A stretch of 42,570 nucleotides of DNA from Prevotella sp. (lineage in GTDB: Bacteria > Bacteroidota > Bacteroidia > Bacteroidales > Bacteroidaceae), in the NCBI GenBank assembly GCA_017478085.1, contig JAFVEE010000042.1, positions 1 through 42,570 on the forward strand, in the 5' to 3' direction. Below, in pieces: positions 32,000 to 41,500 of this stretch. A program made the position numbers and the translations under genes. Under the pieces are notes generated by a model. The model saw only the letters and a list, made by a program, of their open reading frames with translations, ran no database searches and was not told the origin of the DNA. Every line of letters begins with the position of its first letter. Position 1 is the stretch's first letter.

Positions 32000-32179
32000 T
32001 TAATAATCATCGTCGATGAAGCCACCACGACGCCGGCGCGAGCCTATCTCGTCGCCATCGGCACCTTCGCCGCCGTAGCCCATTCCGTTACCTTCTACAC
32101 CAGAACCTGCCAGGATTGTAACCTTTTCGGTCAGGAACACTTCCGTTATCTGGGGTGCTACATACTTTTTCTTTTCCAT
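32000..32179 (-). CDS. 59-residue small protein at the end of the surface-protein cluster
   Basis: The ATG at 32179 lies 7 bases after the stop of the preceding gene, and the ORF ends at TAA 32000 with a strong terminator beyond. The product starts MEKKKYVAPQITEVFLTEKV, then has a glycine-rich middle (GMGYGGEGADGDEIG) and the tail SRRRRGGFIDDDY. There is no signal peptide. Short proteins opening M(K/E)KKxYxxPxI are frequent in Bacteroidales and often end in mixed Arg/Asp tails, but no function is known to me. A precursor peptide is conceivable, though no maturation enzyme is nearby. Confidence 0.65.
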   Translation of the reverse strand: MEKKKYVAPQITEVFLTEKVTILAGSGVEGNGMGYGGEGADGDEIGSRRRRGGFIDDDY

Positions 32180-32186
32180 AACTCAA

Positions 32187-33866
32187 TTATTTTACGAAAT
32201 ATTTCTTACCGTTCTTAATATACAGGCCTTTGCCAGCATCCTTCACGCGAACACCCTGCAGGCTATAGATGGCCTCACCACCCAGCGTACCCGTCCTGTC
32301 GACGGTCTTGATGCCCGTTACTTCCTCGTCCTCGTGCAGCACCATGCGCACACCAGTAGACGAGGGCGTGCTGCTGCCATTGTACTCGCACATATCGAAT
32401 CTGAAGTAGGCACGAGTAGGTTTGGCTTTTGCATTGTTTGCATGCCAGAACAGGTTGTTCTTTACATAATACTCATTGTTGTCACCAATGCCAGAGATTG
32501 ATTTATATGTTCCAATGAAAACATTAGCTTTGCTTATTGAAACCTTGCCTTTCTTCGTTGTTGTCGTAATTTGGTCATCTCCTTGACCGAACAAGACAGG
32601 TAGAATCGGGCTTGTGCCAAAGTAGTTCTCTTGAGCAGTAACGTTCTCTGGACCAGAATTTCCTTCGTCTCCTCCGTCATACGTTGGAGCCACAATCTCT
32701 ACTTCGCCAGCATTAATTTCGCCATTGTATGCAGACGTTACTTTTATAATCATTGGTGTGTTGGCATAGACAATGTTGTCATTTTCGAAGTCGACTTGTA
32801 TTCCTGTCACATTCCCATTTTCGTCTTTTACGTCAACGGCCTGAGTGAACCATGCAACTTTAACTCCTTCTCCAAAAGCAGCTTTAAGTCTGTCAACTCC
32901 TTCCAAATCGAACGGCAGCACAATGGTGCTCCACTCGTCGGCAGGCAGTGTGCGCACCACTTTCACGTTGAGGGTCTTCCCTGCGTTTTCAGTAATGAAG
33001 TCGTTGAAGTCACCATCCACATCGGCATCAAGCACGATTTCGTGGCTCTCTACTACCATCACCTTGAAGGTCACAGGCTCTGCCGTAACGCTTAACGATG
33101 AGCCCTCGTACATAATGTTGTTCACCGTAACCTCATAATCGCCCACAGCCACACTCTCGTCTACCTTGATGCTGAGTGTGATTTCTGCGTTCGAGAAAGC
33201 AGAGCTGCCAGCAGCAGCAAACTTCACGATGCCATCGACCATTTCGCCTTTTTCTATATAGCCGTTCCATCCAGAGACGCTCTCCACGCTGAAGCCCGTT
33301 GCGGGGAACTGCAGGCTGAAGCGCAGGCCCGTAAAGTAGTCACTCGGGCAGGCAAAAGTCAGCGTGTTCTGCACCGTTTCGCCAGGCACAGCCTCGACAT
33401 CGGTGGCCGTTACCTCCACACCGTCCATCTGTGCCATCACGTTCAGTTTGAAGGTCACGTCATCAGCGTTGGAAATCTGCCCGCTGCCTTCGAACAAAAT
33501 GTTGGTGATGGTAATGTCGTAGCTGCCCGTTGCCACCGTGCTGGCCACGGTGAAGCTAACTACGATATCGGCAACCGAAAATGCATTCGTCTGGGCACCG
33601 GCAAACTTTACCAGGCCATCGTTCATAGGACCTTTCTCAATATATCCTTTGTCCCACGACACGCTTTCTACACTGAAACCAGTAGCAGCGGGAAACTGCA
33701 TCTGGAACTGCATGCCCGTATAGGTGTCGGCGGGGCAGGTAGCCTTCAGCGTTGCCGTGACTGTTTGTCCGGGAACAGCTGTCACGTCGGCTACCGTGAT
33801 GGTTTGTGCCTGTGTGGCCCCTACCAGCCCTACCAGGGCAAGCAAAGCTAAAATAAACTTTCTCAT
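32187..33866 (-). CDS. Secreted protein with two cohesin-like domains and a C-terminal sorting-like tail
   Basis: This 559-residue secreted protein begins with a signal peptide (MRKFILALLALVGLVGATQAQ). Two similar Ig-like beta-sandwich modules of the cohesin/carbohydrate-binding superfamily occupy about 22-145 and 150-275. Each has an AVPG(Q/E)TV strand, (M/L)(Q/R)FxxQFPA, SV..(S/G)WxxGYIEKG and VKFA segments, so they are tandem duplicates. A domain of unknown function follows (280-490, including LPADEWSTIVLPFDL). The tail EAIYSLQGVRVKDAGKGLYI...KKYFVK resembles the short C-terminal domain common on Prevotella secreted proteins. No dockerin repeat is evident, unlike its two upstream neighbours. 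It probably belongs to the same surface assembly. Confidence 0.78.
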   Translation of the reverse strand: MRKFILALLALVGLVGATQAQTITVADVTAVPGQTVTATLKATCPADTYTGMQFQMQFPAATGFSVESVSWDKGYIEKGPMNDGLVKFAGAQTNAFSVADIVVSFTVASTVATGSYDITITNILFEGSGQISNADDVTFKLNVMAQMDGVEVTATDVEAVPGETVQNTLTFACPSDYFTGLRFSLQFPATGFSVESVSGWNGYIEKGEMVDGIVKFAAAGSSAFSNAEITLSIKVDESVAVGDYEVTVNNIMYEGSSLSVTAEPVTFKVMVVESHEIVLDADVDGDFNDFITENAGKTLNVKVVRTLPADEWSTIVLPFDLEGVDRLKAAFGEGVKVAWFTQAVDVKDENGNVTGIQVDFENDNIVYANTPMIIKVTSAYNGEINAGEVEIVAPTYDGGDEGNSGPENVTAQENYFGTSPILPVLFGQGDDQITTTTKKGKVSISKANVFIGTYKSISGIGDNNEYYVKNNLFWHANNAKAKPTRAYFRFDMCEYNGSSTPSSTGVRMVLHEDEEVTGIKTVDRTGTLGGEAIYSLQGVRVKDAGKGLYIKNGKKYFVK

Positions 33867-33906
33867 TCTGTTTCTTTTGTCTAAAATTATTGCTAACTTC
33901 CGTTTT

Positions 33907-35388
33907 TTATTGTACCATCGACCTCAGTATGGCGGTAGCGTCGCTGGTGTTTATCGTGCCATTGCCGTCGACATCGGCAGCTGCTTCAATGAAGTCAGCT
34001 GGGGCGCTGCCCACCAGATACTTCAGCACGTAGGTAGCATCAACAGTATTGATCACGCCGTCACCATTCACGTCGCCAAGCGTCACGCCGGCATCGTAGG
34101 TCACGGGAATCTCTATGGCATCGATCTTCTTAACCTGACCAGCCTTATTGCTCAAGCGAATGTCGCTCACGGTGATGACAGCCCCATCGGCTATGGCGTC
34201 CGTGGCTTTCACCTTGAAGGAGATCAGTTCACCACTCTGGGCAGTGAAGGCAGTATTACTACCCGAGATGATAACCACGTTATAGACATTCTGGGCCTCA
34301 ACATAGTTGGTTCTGACTTCGTGATCGGCGAGCAGGCTGCCATTGGCGACAGAGTTCTCAACCAGCTCAAGTCCCTCCGGCAGTGCTATCTTCATTTCAG
34401 CAGCGACCTTGTTGGCCGGGCTCTCCAGCAGCAGCGACACGGTCAGTTCTTCCTCGCCAGTCACTTCTGCGGTCTCGGGCGATGCTGTCAGCACGCAGTC
34501 TTCTTCGTTTACGCTGACGTCAATCGCCACATTGTCGGCCTTCGTCACTTGCCCGGCAGCATTGCTGAAGCGAATGGTGTTGATGACAATCTGCGCACCG
34601 GCGGCCACCAGGCTTGTGGGTTGAACCTTGAAGGAGAACAGCTCGCCGCTCTTGTCAGAAAACGCGCTATTCACTTGCGAAACGATAACGGCTGTGTAAG
34701 CACTTCCCTTTTGGCTTATGCTGATGGCGTGATCGGTCAGCAAGGCCCCGCTGGCGGCAGAACCATCGACCAGTTCCAGACCAGCGGGCAGGGTGATGGT
34801 CATTTGCGCACCCACCATAAGTTCAGAGCAGTTGAGCGACACGACGATGGTCTCTTCGCCCGACTCGTCAATCTCTATGCTGGCAGGCGAAGCATTTACC
34901 TCACAGAGCACCTCGGTAGGCGTAAGGGTGGCGCTGACTTCGGTCGACGTGGCAGCGTTGCCATAGCTGCTGTTCGCCAGGAAGAGGTCGGAAATCGTGA
35001 TTTCCACATTCGATGACAAGTCGCCAACGGCCACGTCGAACGAGAAGAGAAGGCGGGAGCCTGTGGCAATCTTCTCTGACGAAGTAGAGTTGTTGAGTGT
35101 GAACCTGCGGGTAGACTCAACATAACGGATAGAATAGCCACTGGGCAGTGTGCTTCCCTTTTTGATGGAATTGCTGACATAGGTCACGCCAGATGGCAGT
35201 GTAATGGTGCCATCGATGCCACCGATGGGTTCATCGCTGTCGAGCATTACCTCGATAGTGTAGGTATTGTTCTTCACCACCTTGAGGTCTTTGATGCTGA
35301 GCGTAGCCCCGGCCAGTGCGGTAGCGGCCTGCATCAAGACGATGGCCATGAGGACGAGCGTCTTTGTAAAGAATTTCATATCCTTCAT
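33907..35388 (-). CDS. Secreted protein with three cohesin-like domains and a dockerin
   Basis: This 493-residue protein has a signal peptide (about 1-27). Three cohesin-like beta-sandwich modules lie at about 28-155, 160-300 and 301-428. The second and third are clear duplicates: both have LP(A/E)GLELV..S...G.LL.DH and SG(E)L.SFKV. A type I dockerin-like pair follows at 430-493, GDVNGDGVINTVDATYVLKY and ADVDGNGTINTSDATAILRS, each with a calcium-binding DxDGxGxIN loop. In cellulosomes dockerins dock onto cohesins. Finding both types in one protein suggests either self-association or chain assembly with neighbours. It lies 40 bases upstream of the next gene on the same strand. Confidence 0.82.
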   Translation of the reverse strand: MKDMKFFTKTLVLMAIVLMQAATALAGATLSIKDLKVVKNNTYTIEVMLDSDEPIGGIDGTITLPSGVTYVSNSIKKGSTLPSGYSIRYVESTRRFTLNNSTSSEKIATGSRLLFSFDVAVGDLSSNVEITISDLFLANSSYGNAATSTEVSATLTPTEVLCEVNASPASIEIDESGEETIVVSLNCSELMVGAQMTITLPAGLELVDGSAASGALLTDHAISISQKGSAYTAVIVSQVNSAFSDKSGELFSFKVQPTSLVAAGAQIVINTIRFSNAAGQVTKADNVAIDVSVNEEDCVLTASPETAEVTGEEELTVSLLLESPANKVAAEMKIALPEGLELVENSVANGSLLADHEVRTNYVEAQNVYNVVIISGSNTAFTAQSGELISFKVKATDAIADGAVITVSDIRLSNKAGQVKKIDAIEIPVTYDAGVTLGDVNGDGVINTVDATYVLKYLVGSAPADFIEAAADVDGNGTINTSDATAILRSMVQ

Positions 35389-35433
35389 AAGTTAATGAAT
35401 ATTTTCTGTTTTCTCTGTTTTTATAGCATAAAG

Positions 35434-35481
35434 AGGTGTGCGTGCCTGTGCCCCTATAGTCGTGGCAAGCCACGCACACCT
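35434..35481. terminator. Hairpin between the 7-kb gene and the dockerin protein gene
   Basis: AGGTGTGCGTG (35434-35444) and CACGCACACCT (35471-35481) are perfect 11-bp arms, with an inner GTGGC-TT-GCCAC on the minus strand. It lies just past the stop of the 2328-residue gene. The minus-strand T-run after it (TCTTTAT) is weak, so partial attenuation into the downstream genes is possible. Confidence 0.55.
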
Positions 35482-35506
35482 TGATGCCTGATAAGCTTTT
35501 GAATCG

Positions 35507-38500
35507 TTACTTCACGACCTTCTGGGTTGAACCGTCGGCCTTGCGGATGATGTTGATACCCTTCTTCAAGCCGTTCTTCAGCTTGCCGCCCAGGTCGTAC
35601 ACCTTGTCCATTACGTATTCGCCAGCTGCGTTCAGAGCGTCCTTAATGGCGGTCACCGTGCCGGCATCTACCTTGAACTGGTTGTCGTTGCCCATCACGT
35701 CAGAGAAGATGACGTTCTGCAGCTCGATGTCGCCACCGCTGTAGCTCTGGTCGGTCTCCACGTCCAGATAGAGCACGGCACCCTCATTGCCCTTGAACGT
35801 CTTGTTCAGCAGGGGCACGCTGATGATGCGGTGTGTGCCGTCGGCCAGGTTGGCCGAGGCCAGACGCTGCGTGCTGGCGCGGTCGGTCAGGCTCTCGCCC
35901 ACCAGTGTCATGCCCTCGGGCAGCACCACGTCCATCTGGAAGGCCACGTAGTCGGTCGTGTTCTTCAGGCACACGGCGATGCGCCTTGTGGTGGCACTGG
36001 TCTGCGTCAGCTCGGTGGTCACATTCTCGCCGCCTGCGAACAGAGCGCGGGCATTCCTGGCGGTGCCATTGGGATTCAGGCCGAGCAGGATGTTGTTCAG
36101 CTGAACCAGGTCGCCGATGGAGATCTCGCCATCGCCATTGATGTCGCATGCAGCTTCCTGCTTTTCGTCGGCGGGAGTCTTAATGCCAAGGATGATGTCT
36201 CTCAGCAGGTCGAAGTCGCCAGACTGGACTTTACCAGTGCCAGTGATGTCGCCTACAACAATGGTGTAGTTACCTGCCTGAATGTCGCTAATCAAGGACG
36301 ACACTTCATCTGCAATTTCATTTAGTTGCGTGTTGTACTCACCAGCTGCCAGCTCGGTATCGGCATCGATGGTTGCCTTCAGCGTGGTGAACTCGGCTGC
36401 ATAATCGTTGCCCAGGCTGGTGGGCGTGGTCCTGGCATCGCCCGTCACGCCAGCAGCGTCGAGGGCATCGCTCACCTGGGCTACTATGCTGTTGAGTTTC
36501 AGCTCTGTAATAAGGGCGGTAATCTGGGCCTTGCGTGCCAACTGCACAGCAGCAGCAATCTGCGTCAGCAGGGCGTCGGTGTTGTAGTTCTTAGCCACAT
36601 ACTTGTCGCTGCTCTTCTCTACCAGGTCGAGATTAGCTTTGTCTGCATCATAGCTGTTGATAGCCGTCATATTGACACCTGAGAGGTCGATGCTGGCCTC
36701 GCTCTGGGCAGTTGTGTATGCGTTCTGCACTTCCTGCACCTTCGGGTCGAGCGTGCTGGCAGCAGAAGCATTGGCCATCTTGCGAGCGTAGTAGTCGTTC
36801 ATGGCAGCGATGGGCGACATCCCGAGCTCATTGTCGGTGCTGTTGAGCGTCGAGTTGAGTGCTGACTTCTGGGTATCGATGCTGCTGAACAGGCCCTCCA
36901 CCTCGCTCTTCTTAAACAGGATGTTGCTCTCTGTGTAGGTAGTGCCGAGGGCAGCCTTCAGATCGCTGATTGCACCATTCAGATTGTCGTAGGCTGCACG
37001 GTTGTCGGTCTGCACCTGCTTCACCGTGGTAGCGTGGGTGTCAGTGCCAAACTCGTAAGCGAAGAAAGCGATAGTAGTATCGTCAATGCCCAGTGCATTG
37101 GCCTCCGTCTGGAACTGAGCCAGCAGTGCAGCACCTTCGCCATCGACATCCATTTCGCTGAGCAACTCTTCAATCCGCTTCTCGTAGCCCTTCAACACGG
37201 AGAAAGCGGTATTGTCAGAATTGCATGCGTCTTCAATATTGTTGACTTCTGTCTGCTTTTCTGTAATTTTATCTATGGTAACCGATGCGTTCTGCGACCA
37301 GAAGTTAAACTGCTCACGCAGCTTGGTCACCATAGGTGCCAGAGCATCCTTCTCAGCCCTACGGGCAGCCTCGATGGCGGTATTGCTATTGATGGCTTCA
37401 GCGGCGGCGTCAACATCGTCAACGCTTTCATATTGTGCTGCATTGGTGAAGGCAATAATCACACCTTCAAGTGCACCCAGGGCCTGGGTGACAGTGAGAT
37501 CGTTTTCTACCAGCGAGCCACTGATCTCTGTGACTGCATCGGTGTAGACCGCGTTCAGCTGCTTCGTGGAGCCCTTGTCCAGTTTGCCATCGGTTACGTC
37601 TACATACGTAGCAATCGCTGTTCTGATGTTCTCGTTCAGGGCATCGGCCTCCTTCCACTGATCTACCAGATAGTCCAAAGCCTGGAGCGTGTAATAGTTT
37701 TCGTTTCCCGAGTCGTTCAAAGCATCCAGTTTAGCCTTCAGGTTATTATAATCCTCATAGGCATTTTCAGTATCAGCCACTTCGGTCTGCACTGCCGTGA
37801 ACTTGGCTTTCTGCGTAGCGAAGGCGTCTTTGAGGGCATCCTTACGCTCCTCGGTGAGCTCAACATCAGTCGTGTAGGTTCCGTTCACCTTCGCCTCATC
37901 GGCAGAAACGGTCTCGCCAAACTTGTTCACCTTGGCAGTAATATCTGCCTTGGCGGCGATGTTCTGGGCATCCTTCACCAGCGCGGCATAACCCGTTGTG
38001 GCATCGTTGTAGGCACTGACAGCCGTGTCAAGTTCACCGGCGGCTGCTACTACGGCATTGATCTTCTCCTGTTTGTCGGCGCGCGTCTCAGCAGCGTTGT
38101 AAGCATCTACAGCCGCTTCTATGGCCTGCTTCTTGCCATCACCGTTGCTCAGTAGCGTTCCGGCTGCCGTCATCTTTTCGCTTGCTTCTGCGTTATCGTC
38201 GAATCTATCGATTGTTGCAACGTTATCAGTGTGAACATCATCGGTGGTTGTGGCGCGGATCTCATCCCATGCGGCGGTAACGATGGCGTTAGACTCACTG
38301 AGGAACGTCTGCTCGGCATTGGTCACTGCGGTCTGCTTCGTCTCTATGCTCTGGGCATCGGCATCGTAAACATCATAACGCTCTTGATAGAGCTTACCTG
38401 CTTCCGTAGCGGCGGCTCCGTGAGTGCTCACATCGCTATTGAGCGTGAGAATATCCTCGGTGCTGGGTAGTGCATCCCGCAGCGTCTGAATCTTGTCTGT

Positions 38501-41500
38501 GATGTCTGAATACTTCTCGGCCAGTTTCTCGTAGGCCGTAGCTGTGGCGTTGGCAGCCTGCACAGCAGTCAGCAGATTTCCAACCTTTTCCTGCAGTGCA
38601 CTAACGGCCGACCCATTGGCAGTAGAAATGGCAGTGTCGTACTCTGCGTCAAATCCACGCTTAATTTGATTGATAGCCTCCTCTATATTGCTGAGGGCAT
38701 CTGCATCGACCTTATACTTACCAGCCGCTGTGCCAGGAGTATAGTCCTTATATTCGCCAGCCTTGAAGTGGTCGTCAATTGTGTCTTTGGCCTTATCAAG
38801 GGAGTCTCTCTCCTCATTCAGTTTTGTAAGCAGATTTTCCTTGCCCTGCACATCCTCCTTGGCTCCGTAAGTTTCGATGGCTTCATCAAGATCACTACTC
38901 AGCTGCGACCACTTGGCGTAGAGTTCATTGTTGGCTGCCTTGTTGGCCTGGGCCTGATCCTCTATTTTCTTTATTTGGGCGGTGTTAAAGTTAGCCTCTA
39001 AATCAGCTACACAGTCTTCAGTGTAGTATAAAGGTTCATTGTCAGTGATGATCTCGCCCTTGACGGCAGGTAAATCAACGTCAACCCAGTCCTTGAGCCT
39101 ATTCAGCTCTGCCGTGAAGACGCCTGCTGCGGCGCCTGCCAGCACGTCCATACCATTGATAGAGGTCTCGATGGCGTTGAGGGCCGTGGCCTTCTTTTCA
39201 GCGAGACTATTGTAGGCTACCACATCCTTTGCCCATGTTTCAGCCTTCGCCTCTATTCCACTGACAGCAGAAATGAGACTGGCGTTCGTATCCTTTAAGG
39301 CATCGGTCTGGGTATTTCCAGCCTCCCAGGCACTCTTCAGCGTCTCGTTCTGGTAAGCTGTGATAGCAGCCTGCTTCAGTGCATCCTTTTGCTCTTCGAT
39401 AGCTCCGATGGCCTGGTCTATCAGGGCCTCGCCAGCTGCCTTGTCGGCTGCGGGGAGGTCTGCAACCTTGGCCTTTGCTGCCGTAGTGGCATCGCTAATG
39501 GCCTTCACCAGGCTGTTGCCTATGGTAGCATCTTCTTCGCCATTATCGTTCAGACCAATTGCAGCGTAAGCAATGCCTTTATACTCATTGTTGGCAGCCA
39601 CATTGGCTTTCTGCTTGGCCAGATCGACTATCAGGCCACTCTTCTCTCCGTCGCCTAAGGTATCAATCAGCTCGGTCAGGTCATTATCTTCGCCTTCCTT
39701 ACTAATAATTTCCTCATAGATGGCTGTTGCCTTCTTATCAGAGAAGGTTGAGGCACTATTGAATGTGGCTTCCAGCTCGGTCAGCAAAGCGTTCCAACGA
39801 TTGTAGGCTTCCAGCGAACCGTTAGTGTCATTGCCCTGTTCAGCGTCATCACCCTTGGCGGTGGCGGCTTGACTCATCTTTTCCTTGGCTAAGTTCAGCT
39901 TACCCAAGACTTCCCGTTGTGCCTTTTCGCGATTTTCCTTTGCAGTCCTTTGCTCACTGGTAATTTGGGCTGAACTCACAAGGTCGTCAATATCTTCTAA
40001 AATGCTGCTGACGGTTTCGGTTACATCCAGACTCTCAGCTGCCTGCAGATGCTCGGTGCCATTATATCTCTTTACTTCATTAATAGTGGTGAGCACGCCA
40101 TTCACACTTTCCCCAATAGCGGCAACATCCGACTGGAAGTCCTCCTTGACGTTTTCTGGAATTGTTATGTGGTCGAACTTATCCTCCAGCGTTGTGTACT
40201 GATCATAAGCTGCCTGTACCTTGCTGTATGCAGTCTCAGCATTGCTCTTGTACGTGTCGATGGCGGTCTCAATTTTTGTCACGGCAGCTGTGTATTCCTG
40301 GCTATTGGTGTAGTCGCTTGCATGTTCGGCATCGTTTACGGCGGTGGTCAAAGCTTCGATTTGAGCGGTAATCTCATCGGTGCTGAAATAGCTGCCTGCT
40401 TCGTATTCGAGAGCATCAATCTTATAACCTTCGACAACCTCTACAGCTTCCTCCACGGCAGCTCTCAGATCTTCCACCTTGCTTTCCACGGCAGTCTTGG
40501 CTGCCTCGTCGGCTTCTGCCTTAGCTTGGGCATCTTGGGCAGCCCGGTTGTCACTTGCTATGGTGCTCGCCAGATTGTCGATGGCAGTCTTGATGGCGGC
40601 AAGTTCTAAAGCGTAATCGCCTACTACGGTGGCAGCTTCCAATGATTCTGCATTGACGAAATTTTCGTTATCGCTTTCAATCCTGTCGGTCAAAGTGCTA
40701 ATCTGTTGGTTTATCGAGTTGATAGTTTCTGTGTAGCCATTTTCGTTGATGTTTGACTTTGTTCCGATGGCCGACTGTAAGTAGGCTTCTGCCGATTGGT
40801 TATTAGCGACAATCAGTTTCTTGGCAGCAGTGTATGCGGCCTTGTTCTGGTCGCACTTTTCGATATAGCTGTTCTTAATGGCTACGATTGCTTCAACCTG
40901 GTCGTTAAGGTCCTCGGTCAGTTGCTCCTTGTTCTGGGTCAGGGTGCCAGTCTCTCTGGCTTGGTTGATGGCATTGATGGCATTCTGATAATCATCAATC
41001 TCGATAGCTTGGATTTCAGCATCGGCCTTTTGCTTCAGCTTCGTGTAGTCTCCCAGTTCGCTGTCGTTTACCAGCGAGCTTGCCAGAGCCGCCTTAGCAC
41101 TGGCCACCTCGTCGTTAGCGGCATCGATGATGGTCTGGGCCTCACCCTCAGCAGCCGAGAAAGCTTCTTCGGCAGCCTCGATGGCAGTCTTCAACTGTTC
41201 CACGAGAGCCGTGATTGCGCTCAGTTCTACTGTGTGTAGTTCTGCGTTCTCTTCGACATACTCATAACTTTCATTGTTCGTGGTCAGCTCGGTGTTATAT
41301 GTTCCCAGCTTACTGGTAATTTCCTGTGCTTTACCTTTGAGTGCGGTCTTGTCGGCAGCACTTACATCAGTGCCAGCCACCAGATCTTCCACAGCATCAA
41401 TCTGAATCTGGGCTTCGGCAGCAGCGGTAGTGTATGCCTGCAAGTCGGCAAAATAGGCTGCATAGTTGTTGCTGACCTTGGTAATTTTATTGCTCAAATC

